From the NCBI GenBank assembly GCA_003569245.1, contig BGOM01000004.1, forward strand, positions 1-64,000: a stretch of DNA of 64,000 nucleotides, read 5' to 3'. Position numbers and translations under genes: made by a program. The notes below the pieces were generated by a model. That model saw nothing but the letters and a program-made list of their open reading frames with translations. It was not told the origin of the DNA and did not search any database. This document shows, piece after piece, positions 1-7,869 of the stretch. Numbering within the stretch: position 1 is the stretch's first letter; the number at the start of each line of letters is the position of its first letter. The stretch comes from Opitutia bacterium (lineage in GTDB: Bacteria > Verrucomicrobiota > Verrucomicrobiia > Opitutales > UBA953).

Positions 1-459
1 GCGGCAGTCGCCCGCGTCGAAGCAGAAGTTGAGGTCGCCGGCAGGGCGACCGCGATGGCGGCCGGGCCGACATTGGGCAGGAACATGCGCTGGATCTCCG
101 GGCGGCGGGCGGGGCGGGCCAGCGGGTCCTTGGTGATCGCCGGCTTCTCCTTGAGGCCGACGGACGCCGTCAGCAATGTGCTCGCGGATCGCGAGGAGCT
201 TCTCTTCGCCGAGGTGCGCCATCGACGGCATCTCGATCACGTTATTGCGCTTCTTCTGCGGCTTGATCGCCCACTCGACGAACTCCTTCGGCTTCTTCGC
301 GTAGAGCTTGGAGATCTCGATCAGCGACGGGCCGACGACCATCTGGTCCGGCAGGTGGCATGCGGCGCAGTTCTGCTCGTAGAGCAGTTTGCCATCCTCG
401 GCCGCCGCGGCGAAGGCGACGCTGAGCGCGAGGAGAGGGGTGAGGAACCAGCGGGGCAT
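1..459 (-). CDS. c-type cytochrome, PVC type (partial, apparent frameshifts)
   Basis: The gene starts at the ATG at 459 and runs off the left edge. The first ~95 codons read as one frame: a signal peptide (MPRWFLTPLLALSVAFAAAA) and then a haem-attachment motif CAACH with PDQMVVGPSL behind it, typical of small periplasmic cytochrome c domains. Around 172-178 the frame breaks; one base removed there continues as ILTASVGLKEKP and then IQRMFLPNVGPAAIAVALP. Around 28-36 it breaks again, one added base giving GDLNFCFDAGDC, a pattern I associate with PVC-group cytochromes. Two shifts this close suggest consensus errors. It follows nuoF on the same strand after a repeat-filled 400-bp gap, so a role in electron transfer is plausible but not shown. 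Confidence 0.7.
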   Translation of the reverse strand, partial: MPRWFLTPLLALSVAFAAAAEDGKLLYEQNCAACHLPDQMVVGPSLIEISKLYAKKPKEFVEWAIKPQKKRNNVIEMPSMAHLGEEKLLAIREHIADGVRRPQGEAGDHQGPAGPPRPPPGDPAHVPAQCRPGRHRGRPAGDLNFCFDAGDCR

Positions 460-558
460 AGGGGTGGGGGCGGCAGGGGTAAAGGATTAGGGAATAGGGT
501 ATCGGAAGGGGGAGGCAAACCAGGAAGGTTCAGCGGTTAGCGGTTGGCGGTCCTGTCA

Positions 559-707
559 GGTAGGGACCAGCGTCCCTGCTGGGTCCGTGGTCGAAACACG
601 GGGTCTGGCTTCGTCTCGCGGCAAGCCCGGCACGGGGTCAGGCACATCCCGCTGCGCGGGCTGAAGCCAGAGCCATGCCGCGGCCGACCGGGGACGGTCA
701 GCCTACC
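559..707 (+). repeat. Composite MITE-like element, long form
   Basis: The element begins GGTAGGGACCAGCGTCCC and ends GACGGTCAGCCTACC, so its ends are near-perfect inverted repeats. The same two ends lie 54 bp apart at 11127-11180; here about 95 bp of extra sequence sits between them. Inverted copies lie at 14076-14104 (half) and 51975-52049. No transposase is present, so mobility is inferred from structure only. Confidence 0.6.
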
Positions 708-832
708 GATATACAAAGGGACAGGTCAGGGGCAGGGAAAGGACAAGTTCAGACGCATTGCTTGTCTGCATCTGCTGACCCTTCCCCTGTCCCTGACCCT
801 GTCCCTTACATTGCCTAACAGCCAACCGCTAG

Positions 833-851
833 GGCAGCACGCGGTGCTGCC
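833..851. repeat. Palindromic repeat, GGCAGCAC family
   Basis: The 19-mer GGCAGCACGCGGTGCTGCC is almost perfectly self-complementary and lies just past the nuoF stop. An identical copy sits at 59125-59143 and a near-identical one at 59089-59107. It could fold as a hairpin downstream of nuoF but has no T-run, so I do not call it a terminator. Confidence 0.65.
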
Positions 852-868
852 CCTACCTTCAAATCACT

Positions 869-2203
869 TCAGCGGGGCACCGCTTCGCCCTGCTGGCGCT
901 TGCGGATGGACTCGAGGTACTCGTCCTTGAACTTGGGGACGGCGGACTGGACGGGCCACGCGACGGCTTCGCCATGGGCGCAGATCGTGCGGCCGGCCAC
1001 CTGGTTCGCGATGTCGAGCCAGCAGCGGGACGTCGGTCTCGAGGCCGCCGCCGGTCGTGATGCGCTTGGAGACGCGGGAGAGCCAGAGGGAGCCTTCGCG
1101 GCAGGGCGTGCACTGGCCGCAGGTCTCGTGGGCGTAGAAAGCGTTGAGGTTGGAGAGCGCCTGGATCATCTCGACGGAGTCGTCGATGACGATGGTGCCG
1201 CGGTGCCGAGCCCGTGCCGCACGCGGCGATGCTGTTGGAGTCGAGGGGGATGTCTCGAGCGCCCAGTCGAACTCGGTGCGTTGGCGAGCTTGCCCTTGAA
1301 GCGTTCGCCGACCTTGAGGATCTTGGTGGAAGAGCCGCCGGGGATGATCGCCTTGATCTTACGGCCGTCCAGCGGGCCGCCGCAGAGGTCGTAGAGCAGC
1401 TCGCCGAAGGTGGCTTTGCCGGCTTCGATCTCGTAAAGGCCCGGGCGCTTCACCAGGCCGCTGACGCCCCAGATGTGCGTGCCACTGTCGCCAGGGATGC
1501 CGATCTTGGCGAACTCCGCGCCGCCGAAGGCGAGCACGTGCTTCACCTGCGCCATCGGCTCCGCGTTGTTGACGATGGTGGGGCAGTTGTAGAGGCCGAG
1601 GACGGCCGGGAAATACGGGGGCTTGATGCGCGGGTAGCCGCGCTTGCCTTCGAGGGACTCGATCAGGCCGGTCTCCTCGCCGCAGACATAGCAGCCTCCG
1701 CCGCGGTGGACGACGACTTCGCAGGAGTAGCCCGAGCCGAGGATGTTCTGGCCGAGGAAACCCTTGGCCTTCGCCTCGGCGATCGCGCGCTCGAGGATCT
1801 TGGCGCCGTGGATGAACTCGCCGCGGATGTAGATGAAGGCCTGCTTGGCCTGGATGGCCCAAGCGGTGATCGCGATGCCTTCCAGCATCTGGTGCGGGTC
1901 CTTGTAGATGATCTGGCGGTCCTTGTAGGTGCCGGGCTCGGATTCGTCGGCGTTGACGACGAGGTAGGCGGGCTTGCCCGACTTGCGGTCGAGGAACTTC
2001 CATTTCATGCCGGTCGGGAAGCCGGCGCCGCCGCGGCCGCGGAGGCCGGAGGTCTCGACTTCCTTGCAGACATCCTCGGGCTTGAGGGCGACGGCCTTCC
2101 TGAGGGCCTCGTAACCGCCGTGGCGCAGGTAGCAGTCGAGGTCGACCGTGTACCCCGGCTTCCGGAGGTTGGCGTAGATGAGCGGGCGTTCGACGGCGGG
2201 CAT
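869..2203 (-). CDS. nuoF: NADH-quinone oxidoreductase subunit F (apparent frameshifts)
   Basis: NuoF is the NADH- and FMN-binding subunit of complex I. The first ~305 residues are intact and show the nucleotide-binding motif GRGGAGFPTGMKW and the family signature YLVVNADESEPGT. The C-terminal part, with the 4Fe-4S ligands CGQCTPCREG, lies in another frame, and the tail (LDIANQVAGRTICAHGEAVA to the stop at 869-871) in a third. Reading through needs at least four small indels, near 1290, 1260, 1205-1225 and 1018-1022. Once corrected, the protein matches the usual length (about 445 codons) and all cofactor residues remain. Recent sequence error fits better than old decay. It sits 19 bp downstream of nuoE. 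Confidence 0.9.
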
Positions 2204-2222
2204 GTCGCTTAAGGTCTGGGGA

Positions 2223-2786
2223 TTAACCGTTCCACTCGGGCGTGCCGGGGACAGGAGGGTGCTGGCCGTAGGCCGGGTCCTTGAGCGTGGCCTTGAGCTG
2301 GGCGGCGAACTTGTCGGCGTCCTCGGGCCGCACGTTCTCGTGCATCGAGGCGTCGACGTGGACGACGGGGCCGCAGCCGCAGTCGGCGATGCATTCGACG
2401 AACTCCAGGGTGAAGTCGCCGTCGGGCGACGTCTCGCCGCGCGGGCAGTTCAGGGACTTCTCGAGGTTTTCCATCAGCGCGTAGGAGCCGCGGAGGGCGC
2501 AGGACAGCGTGCGGCAGACGCGCACGTGGCGGCGGCCGATCGGGTGCTGGCGGAACATCGGGTAGAAGGTCACGACCTCGAGGACCTGCATCGGCGTCAC
2601 GCCGACGAGCTCGGCGACCCAATGCATGTCCTCCTTGGTGATGTGACCGCGGTCTTCCTGCACGAGGTGCAGGAGGGGCATGGTGGCGCTGCGCTTCTGC
2701 GGGTACTGCGCGACGATGCCGGGCGCCCGGGCGAGCGTCTCAGGCTTGAGGGCGCGGGCGGGGGCGGAGGAAGGGGATTCGTGCAT
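2223..2786 (-). CDS. nuoE: NADH-quinone oxidoreductase subunit E
   Basis: NuoE (187 aa) is the 24-kDa thioredoxin-like 2Fe-2S subunit of the NADH dehydrogenase module. The cluster ligands are visible as CRTLSC and, about 40 residues later, CIADCGCGP. The N-terminal helical part contains EDMHWVAELVGVTPMQVLEVVTFYPMF, matching the family. The start ATG lies 4 bp after the nuoD stop, so the two are surely cotranscribed. NuoE and NuoF together accept electrons from NADH on the cytoplasmic side. Confidence 0.95.
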   Translation of the reverse strand: MHESPSSAPARALKPETLARAPGIVAQYPQKRSATMPLLHLVQEDRGHITKEDMHWVAELVGVTPMQVLEVVTFYPMFRQHPIGRRHVRVCRTLSCALRGSYALMENLEKSLNCPRGETSPDGDFTLEFVECIADCGCGPVVHVDASMHENVRPEDADKFAAQLKATLKDPAYGQHPPVPGTPEWNG

Positions 2787-2790
2787 GATT

Positions 2791-4017
2791 TTAGCGGTCG
2801 CATTCGCCCATGACGAAGTCGAGCGAGCCGAGGATGGAGGCGATGTCGGTGAGGAAGTTGCCGGGCACGATGGCGGGCAGGATGGAGAGCGAGACGAAGC
2901 TCGGGCCGCGGATGCGCAGGCGGTAGGGGACGCCGCCGCCCTGGGAGACGACGTAGAAGCCGAGCGCGCCCTTCGGGTTCTCGGCCTCGAAGTAGACTTC
3001 GCCGGCCGGGATCTGCGGGCCCTCGGTCACCAGCATGAAGTTCTGGATGAGCTCCTCCATCTTGGTCATCACCTTCGCCTTGGGCGGGAGGAAGATCTTC
3101 TTCGCGTCCTCGGCGTACCAGGCGCCGCCGGGCATGGTCTTCACGACCTGGCGGAGGATGCGCACGGACTGGCGGAGCTCCTCCATGCGGACGAGGTAGC
3201 GGTCGAAGCAGTCGCCCTTGGTGCCGACGGGCACGTCGAACTCATACTGCTCGTAGCCGGAGTAAGGCTTGTCCTTGCGGAGGTCGAAGGTGGCGCCGGA
3301 GGCGCGCAGGTTCGGGCCGGTGAGGCCGTAGGCGAGGGCCATCTCCTTGGAGATCGGCGCGATGCCTTCGGTGCGCTCGAGGAAGATGCCGTTGCGGGTG
3401 AGCAGCCTGTCCACCTCGTCGATGGTCTTCAGCACGCCGTCGCAGAAGGCGTCGACCTTCTTCAGCCAGCCTTCGGGGAGGTCGCGCGTCACGCCGCCGA
3501 TGCGGGTGTAGCTGGTGGTGAACCGGGCGCCGGTCAGTTCCTCGAAGAGCGAGTAGAGCTTCTCGCGCTCGTTGAAGGTGTACATGAACACCGTCCAGGC
3601 GCCGGTATCCATCGCGTAGACGCCGATGCCGAGGAGGTGGGACGAGATGCGGGCCATCTCGCAGCAGAGCACGCGGATCGCCTCGCAGCGCGGGGGCAGT
3701 TTGAGACCGGCGAGCTTCTCGACGGCGATCGCGTAGGCGACGTTGTTGGCGAGGGGGGCGAGGTAGTCCAGGCGGTCCGTGTACGGGACGAACTGGTTGT
3801 ACGTCATGTTCTCGGCGATCTTCTCGTCGCCGCGGTGCAGGTAGCCGATGACCGGGTCGCACTTCACGACCTTATCGCCGTCGAGTTCGAGGCTCAGGCG
3901 GAGCACGCCGTGCGTGGCGGGGTGGGACGGACCCATGTTCAGGGTCATGTTCTCCCCGCGCAGCTCCTCGGAGCGGGCGGCGACGTCGCCGAGGGAGATC
4001 TCTTTGGTGATCTTCAC
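2791..4017 (-). CDS. nuoD: NADH-quinone oxidoreductase subunit D
   Basis: NuoD (408 aa from the GTG at 4017) forms part of the quinone-binding site of complex I. Family hallmarks include MTLNMGPSHPATHGVLR, YLHRGDEKIAENMTYNQFVPYTDRLDY and the C-terminal end SILGSLDFVMGECDR. I chose the GTG at 4017, 8 bp after nuoC, because VKITKEISLGDVAARSEEL resembles the leader of other NuoD proteins. The ATG at 3948 (MTLNMGPSHP) is the main alternative. No frameshift or missing region is seen. Confidence 0.95.
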   Translation of the reverse strand: MKITKEISLGDVAARSEELRGENMTLNMGPSHPATHGVLRLSLELDGDKVVKCDPVIGYLHRGDEKIAENMTYNQFVPYTDRLDYLAPLANNVAYAIAVEKLAGLKLPPRCEAIRVLCCEMARISSHLLGIGVYAMDTGAWTVFMYTFNEREKLYSLFEELTGARFTTSYTRIGGVTRDLPEGWLKKVDAFCDGVLKTIDEVDRLLTRNGIFLERTEGIAPISKEMALAYGLTGPNLRASGATFDLRKDKPYSGYEQYEFDVPVGTKGDCFDRYLVRMEELRQSVRILRQVVKTMPGGAWYAEDAKKIFLPPKAKVMTKMEELIQNFMLVTEGPQIPAGEVYFEAENPKGALGFYVVSQGGGVPYRLRIRGPSFVSLSILPAIVPGNFLTDIASILGSLDFVMGECDR

Positions 4018-4025
4018 GTGGAAAT

Positions 4026-4613
4026 TCAGGCTTTGGGGTGCTGCTCGGTCCAGGATTGGTCGAGCGCGGAGGGTTCGCCCTCGGACAGCTTGCCGCCGGG
4101 CGAGACGAACGGCCCGCCCATCATCGGCGCGGGTTCGACGGTCTGGCCGGTGACCGCGGCCACGTCGGCGGCGGGCAGGGGGACCTCGATGCCGGCGAGC
4201 GGGAAGTCCTTGCGGAGCGGGTGGAAGGGATAGCCGTCCCACATCAGGATGCGGCGCGGGTCCGGATGGCCTTCGAAGACGATGCCGAACATGTCGAACG
4301 CCTCGCGCTCGTGCCAGTTGGCGCCGGGGTGGAGGGCGGCGACGCTCGGGACGCGGTCATCGACGGCGTCGACGTGCAGGCGGACGTATTCCTTGCCGGC
4401 GGTGCTGAGCAGGTGGAGGACGACGCCGAAGCGCGTCGGGCGATCCGGCCATTCGGCGCCGCAGAGGTCGGCGAGGAGGTCGAAGCCTTGCTCGTCGCGC
4501 AGGAAGCGGACGGCGGCGAGGAGATCGGCGCCCGCGACGCGGAACGTCGGCATATCCTTGCCCGCAAGGTCCTGCGTGGCGGGAAAGCGGGAGAGAAGGG
4601 TGGCGGCGTCCAT
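4026..4613 (-). CDS. nuoC: NADH-quinone oxidoreductase subunit C
   Basis: NuoC (195 aa) is the 30-kDa peripheral-arm subunit. The conserved block is HPGANWHEREAFDMFGIVFEGHPDPRRILMWDGYPFHPLRKDFPL. I start it at MDAATLLSRF (ATG 4611-4613) because the longer upstream reading overlaps nuoB and is Arg/Pro-rich frame noise. The C-terminal ~50 residues (PLPAADVAAVTGQTVEPAPMM and beyond) are less conserved. The nuoB stop is 8 bp upstream and the nuoD start 8 bp downstream. Confidence 0.93.
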   Translation of the reverse strand: MDAATLLSRFPATQDLAGKDMPTFRVAGADLLAAVRFLRDEQGFDLLADLCGAEWPDRPTRFGVVLHLLSTAGKEYVRLHVDAVDDRVPSVAALHPGANWHEREAFDMFGIVFEGHPDPRRILMWDGYPFHPLRKDFPLAGIEVPLPAADVAAVTGQTVEPAPMMGGPFVSPGGKLSEGEPSALDQSWTEQHPKA

Positions 4614-4621
4614 GTCCGGGC

Positions 4622-5155
4622 TTAGCTGACGATCTTGGTCTCGACGGTGCGGCCGCGGAAGGTGCGCCGGAGGGAACCGCCTTCGTTGCGGATCTTTTCC
4701 TGGAGGAGCATCATGCCGTCGAGGAGGGCCTCGGGGCGGGGCGGGCAACCGGAGATGTAGACGTCGACCGGGACGATGTTATCCACCCCCTGCAGGGTGG
4801 CGTAGGAGCGGTACATGCCGCCGGTGGAGGCGCAGGCGCCCATGGCGACGACCCACTTGGGCTCGGCCATCTGGTCGTAGATGCGGCGGACGACCTCGGC
4901 CATCTTGTAGGTGACGGTGCCGGCGACGATCATGCAGTCGGCCTGGCGGGGGGAGAAGCGCATGACTTCCATGCCGAAGCGGGAGATGTCGAAGCGGGAG
5001 CCGCCGGAGGCCATGAGCTCGATGGCGCAGCAGGCCAGGCCCATGGGCATCGGCCAGACCGAGTGGCTACGGACCCAGTTCACGACGGCGTCGGCACGGG
5101 TCACGATGACCTCGCCCTCGACCTTGCTGTTATACCCGAAATCGGATTTGACCAT
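4622..5155 (-). CDS. nuoB: NADH-quinone oxidoreductase subunit B
   Basis: NuoB (177 aa) carries iron-sulfur cluster N2, the last electron donor to quinone. The paired cysteines are visible in [10 protein letters not shown], with the other ligands in [10 protein letters not shown] and [15 protein letters not shown]. The start is set at [20 protein letters not shown] (ATG 5153-5155); upstream codons do not look coding. This is the first gene of the minus-strand nuo block. nuoA, which normally precedes it, is absent from the 167 bp up to the divergent gene. Confidence 0.95.
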   Translation of the reverse strand: MVKSDFGYNSKVEGEVIVTRADAVVNWVRSHSVWPMPMGLACCAIELMASGGSRFDISRFGMEVMRFSPRQADCMIVAGTVTYKMAEVVRRIYDQMAEPKWVVAMGACASTGGMYRSYATLQGVDNIVPVDVYISGCPPRPEALLDGMMLLQEKIRNEGGSLRRTFRGRTVETKIVS

Positions 5156-5322
5156 GGTGGTTCGGGCGGAAGTTAGAAGAGCCCCCCTAGGGAGCAAGTG
5201 AGAAGGGCGAAAAAGGCGTTATTACCGCTTCTAATCGGGGTTGGATGGTCTCCGCAGGAGCCCACGGCTCAGGCAGCCCTATCCCTCTCGCCCTATGGCG
5301 GGGTTTTGCCCTAAAAGCGGGT
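5156..5322. promoter_or_regulatory. Divergent intergenic region, nuoB / ThuA-like gene
   Basis: This 167-bp gap separates the minus-strand nuo operon from the plus-strand ThuA-sulfatase-lyase genes and must hold promoters for both. No strong consensus -35/-10 pair is evident and no nuoA remnant is present. Confidence 0.4.
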
Positions 5323-6225
5323 ATGCGACGATTCGTCCCCCTCCTCGGAATCCTAGCCGGCCTCGCCGGACTCTCGGCGGACCCCGCCCCGATCCGGGTG
5401 CTCGTCTGGGATGAGCGCCAGCCCGAGCAGAAGAAGGCCTACGACGGCGGGTTCCTCGGCGATACCATCGCCAAGCACCTCGCTGGGCTTCCCGGGCTCG
5501 CGGTGAAATCGGTCAGCTTGGATTCTCCGGAGCAAGGCCTCGGCGAGGCCACCCTGGCCGAGACCGACGTCGTCATCTTCTGGTGCCACAAGCGTCCGCT
5601 GGAACAGGATGACGCCCGCGCGGAGGCCTTGGTTCGCCGGGTCCTCGCCGGCAAGACCGGTTTCGTCGCCCTCCACTCGGCCCATTGGGCCAAGCCGTTC
5701 GTCCGCCTGATGCAGGAGCGCGCCAAGGCCGATGCCGTCGCCGCGTTGCCGGAAGCCGAGCGGGCCACCGCGCAGTGGGAATACGCCAACGAGAAGCCTT
5801 ACCGCATCCTCCCCAAGAAGGGAGCCGCGGCTACGCCGAACGTCCAGAAGGTCGGCGCGGTCTGGCGCCTCACGCTCCCGCAGTGCGTCTTCCCCGTTTA
5901 TCGCGCCGACGGTGCCCCGTCGCATGTCACGACGCTGCGACCGACGCACCCGCTCGCCGCCGGTTTGCCCGCGAAATGGGATATCCCGCAGACCGAGATG
6001 TATGGCGAGCCGTTCTGGGTGCCAGCCCCGGATAGCGTGATTTTCGAGGAAAAATGGGACAAAGGAGAGCACTTCCGGAGCGGTTCGCTGTGGAAGATCG
6101 GTGCGGGCGACGTCTTTTATTTCCGCCCCGGTCATGAGACCTACCCGGTCTTCAAGCAGGCGGAGAACCTGCGCGTCCTCGAGAACGCGGTGCGCTGGAT
6201 GGGCGCCGAGATCCACCGTCGATGA
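5323..6225 (+). CDS. ThuA-like domain protein, secreted
   Basis: The 300-aa protein begins with a signal peptide (MRRFVPLLGILAGLAGLSAD). The remainder resembles the ThuA (trehalose utilisation) fold: IRVLVWDERQPEQKKAY, GLGEATLAETDVVIFWCHKR, GKTGFVALHSAHWAKPF, PTHPLAAGLPAKWDIPQTEMYGEPF and a C-terminal GDVFYFRPGHETYPVF. ThuA-like proteins are common in Verrucomicrobia and Planctomycetes near sugar oxidation and polysaccharide genes; a specific reaction cannot be given. I use the ATG at 5323 because it gives a clean signal peptide. Its stop overlaps the sulfatase start by 4 bp, so the two are translationally coupled. Confidence 0.88.
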   Translation: MRRFVPLLGILAGLAGLSADPAPIRVLVWDERQPEQKKAYDGGFLGDTIAKHLAGLPGLAVKSVSLDSPEQGLGEATLAETDVVIFWCHKRPLEQDDARAEALVRRVLAGKTGFVALHSAHWAKPFVRLMQERAKADAVAALPEAERATAQWEYANEKPYRILPKKGAAATPNVQKVGAVWRLTLPQCVFPVYRADGAPSHVTTLRPTHPLAAGLPAKWDIPQTEMYGEPFWVPAPDSVIFEEKWDKGEHFRSGSLWKIGAGDVFYFRPGHETYPVFKQAENLRVLENAVRWMGAEIHRR

Positions 6226-7859
6226 GCCGGTTGCTGCTTCTGCTGCTGGCCGCGGCCGCGGTGTCCGCGAACCCGCGGCCCCCGAATGTCCTGGTCATCC
6301 TCGCCGACGATCTCGGCTACTCCGACCTAGGTTGTTACGGCGGCGAGATTCCCACGCCCAACCTTGACCGGCTCGCGCGGGCCGGCGCGCGCTTCGAGAA
6401 GGTCTACACCTCGGCCCGCTGCTGCCCGACGCGCGCCTCGCTTCTCACCGGTCTCCACCCGCACGAGGCAGGCGTCGGCGATTTCGTCAGCGCCAAGCCG
6501 TCGCCCAACCGCGGCCCCGCCTACACGGGCCACCTGCTCGACGACAACCTCACCCTCCCTGAGCTCCTGAAGCAGGCCGGCTACAGCACGTGGATGGTCG
6601 GCAAGTGGCACCTGGGCTCGCCCGGGCCGATTCAGCGCGGCTTTGACGCTTATTACGGCTACAAGAACCTGCAGGCCCATTCCAACGATCAGTGGAATTC
6701 GGCCGACTATGTCCGTTTGCCCGCCGGCACGGCCGCCGAGCTGGCCTACGAGGCCGGCCAATTCTACGTCACCGACGTCTTCACCGACTACGCGCTGGAG
6801 TTCCTGCGTCAGGCGCGCGCGACCAAGGACAAGCCGTGGTTCCTCTACCTCGCGCACTCTTCGCCGCACTTCCCGGTGCAGGCGCCCAAGGCGTCCATCG
6901 ACCGCCATCTGGCGACCTATCGCCGCGGATGGGATGTGCTGCGCGCCGAGCGCTTCGCGCGCATGCAGGCGCTGGGGCTCATCGCGGCGGACGCCGTGCT
7001 GCCGCCGCTTTCGCTCGTCCCCGTCGAGGCGGATGACGCCATCGCCAACGGGTTCTCGGGCAAGCCGAACCCCGCGTGGGACAGCCTCCCGGCGGACCGG
7101 CGCGAGGACCTGGCGCGCCGCATGGCCACCTTCGCCGCGATGGTCGAGCACGTCGATCAAGGCGTCGGCCGGATCCTCGCCGACCTCGAGCGGAACGGCG
7201 AACTGGCGAACACGCTCGTCGTCTTCACCTCCGACAACGGCGCTTGCTACGAGTGGGGGCCGTTCGGTTTCGACGGGCGCTCCCGGGCCGGGCGCACCGA
7301 CCTGCACGTCGGCGCCGCGCTTGACGGCATGGGGCAGGCCGGCACGCATTCCTCCTATGGCTCCGCTTGGGCCAACCTCGGCAACACGCCGCTCGCGATG
7401 TACAAGCACTTCTGCCACGAGGGCGGTATCAGCGCGCCGCTGATCGTCTCCTGGCCGGCGGGGCTGAAGCCAACGACGGCGTGGATCCGTTCGCCGGCGC
7501 ACGTCATGGACCTGTGGCCAACCGTGGCCGCGGCGACCGGGGTGACGGTGCCGCGGGAGCGCGCGGGGAAGCCCCTCCGTGCCGTTTCCGGTCGTTCGCT
7601 CTTGCCCGACCTGCGCGGCGAAGCGGTGCCCGAACGCGGTATCCCGACCGCGCACGAAGGCGCCCGCGGCTACCGGCTCGGCAACTGGAAGATCGTCTGG
7701 GGCAAGCGCCAGAGCGCGCCGGTCGCGTGGCAGCTCTTCGACCTTTCCAAGGACCCGTCGGAGCAACGCGACCTCGCCGCCGAGCAGCCGGCCAAGCTCA
7801 AGGAGCTGGCCGATGCGTGGATGGCCTGGGCCAGGCAGGTCGGGGTCCAACCCCGTTGA
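6222..7859 (+). CDS. Arylsulfatase family protein, secreted
   Basis: This 545-aa sulfatase has a signal peptide (MSRLLLLLLAAAAVSA) followed by PPNVLVILADDLGYSDLGCYGG, the metal-binding start of the S1 sulfatase family. The formylglycine motif C-x-P-x-R is at residues 67-71 (CCPTR), followed by ASLLTG. VGKWHLG, FTSDNGACYEWGPF and HEGGISAPLIVSWP are further family blocks. It should hydrolyse a sulfate ester in the periplasm or outside the cell and needs a maturase not encoded here. Its neighbours (ThuA-like protein, polysaccharide lyase) suggest the substrate is a sulfated uronic-acid-containing polysaccharide; that is inference. Confidence 0.95.
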   Translation: MSRLLLLLLAAAAVSANPRPPNVLVILADDLGYSDLGCYGGEIPTPNLDRLARAGARFEKVYTSARCCPTRASLLTGLHPHEAGVGDFVSAKPSPNRGPAYTGHLLDDNLTLPELLKQAGYSTWMVGKWHLGSPGPIQRGFDAYYGYKNLQAHSNDQWNSADYVRLPAGTAAELAYEAGQFYVTDVFTDYALEFLRQARATKDKPWFLYLAHSSPHFPVQAPKASIDRHLATYRRGWDVLRAERFARMQALGLIAADAVLPPLSLVPVEADDAIANGFSGKPNPAWDSLPADRREDLARRMATFAAMVEHVDQGVGRILADLERNGELANTLVVFTSDNGACYEWGPFGFDGRSRAGRTDLHVGAALDGMGQAGTHSSYGSAWANLGNTPLAMYKHFCHEGGISAPLIVSWPAGLKPTTAWIRSPAHVMDLWPTVAAATGVTVPRERAGKPLRAVSGRSLLPDLRGEAVPERGIPTAHEGARGYRLGNWKIVWGKRQSAPVAWQLFDLSKDPSEQRDLAAEQPAKLKELADAWMAWARQVGVQPR

Positions 7860-7869
7860 CCTTCCCGTC

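Larger units (their letters stand above)
460..868. repeat. Gene-free repeat island A
   Basis: No credible gene lies in this 409-bp gap. It holds several short repeat types found again in other gaps of the window: a GCGGTTAGCGGTTGGCGG tandem at 532-551, a composite element bounded by GGTAGGG and GCCTACC at 559-707, a pyrimidine-rich stretch of CCCTGACCCTGTCCCT type near 778-808, the motif GCCAACCGCT at 821-830, and a palindrome at 833-851. It separates nuoF from the cytochrome gene. Confidence 0.75.
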
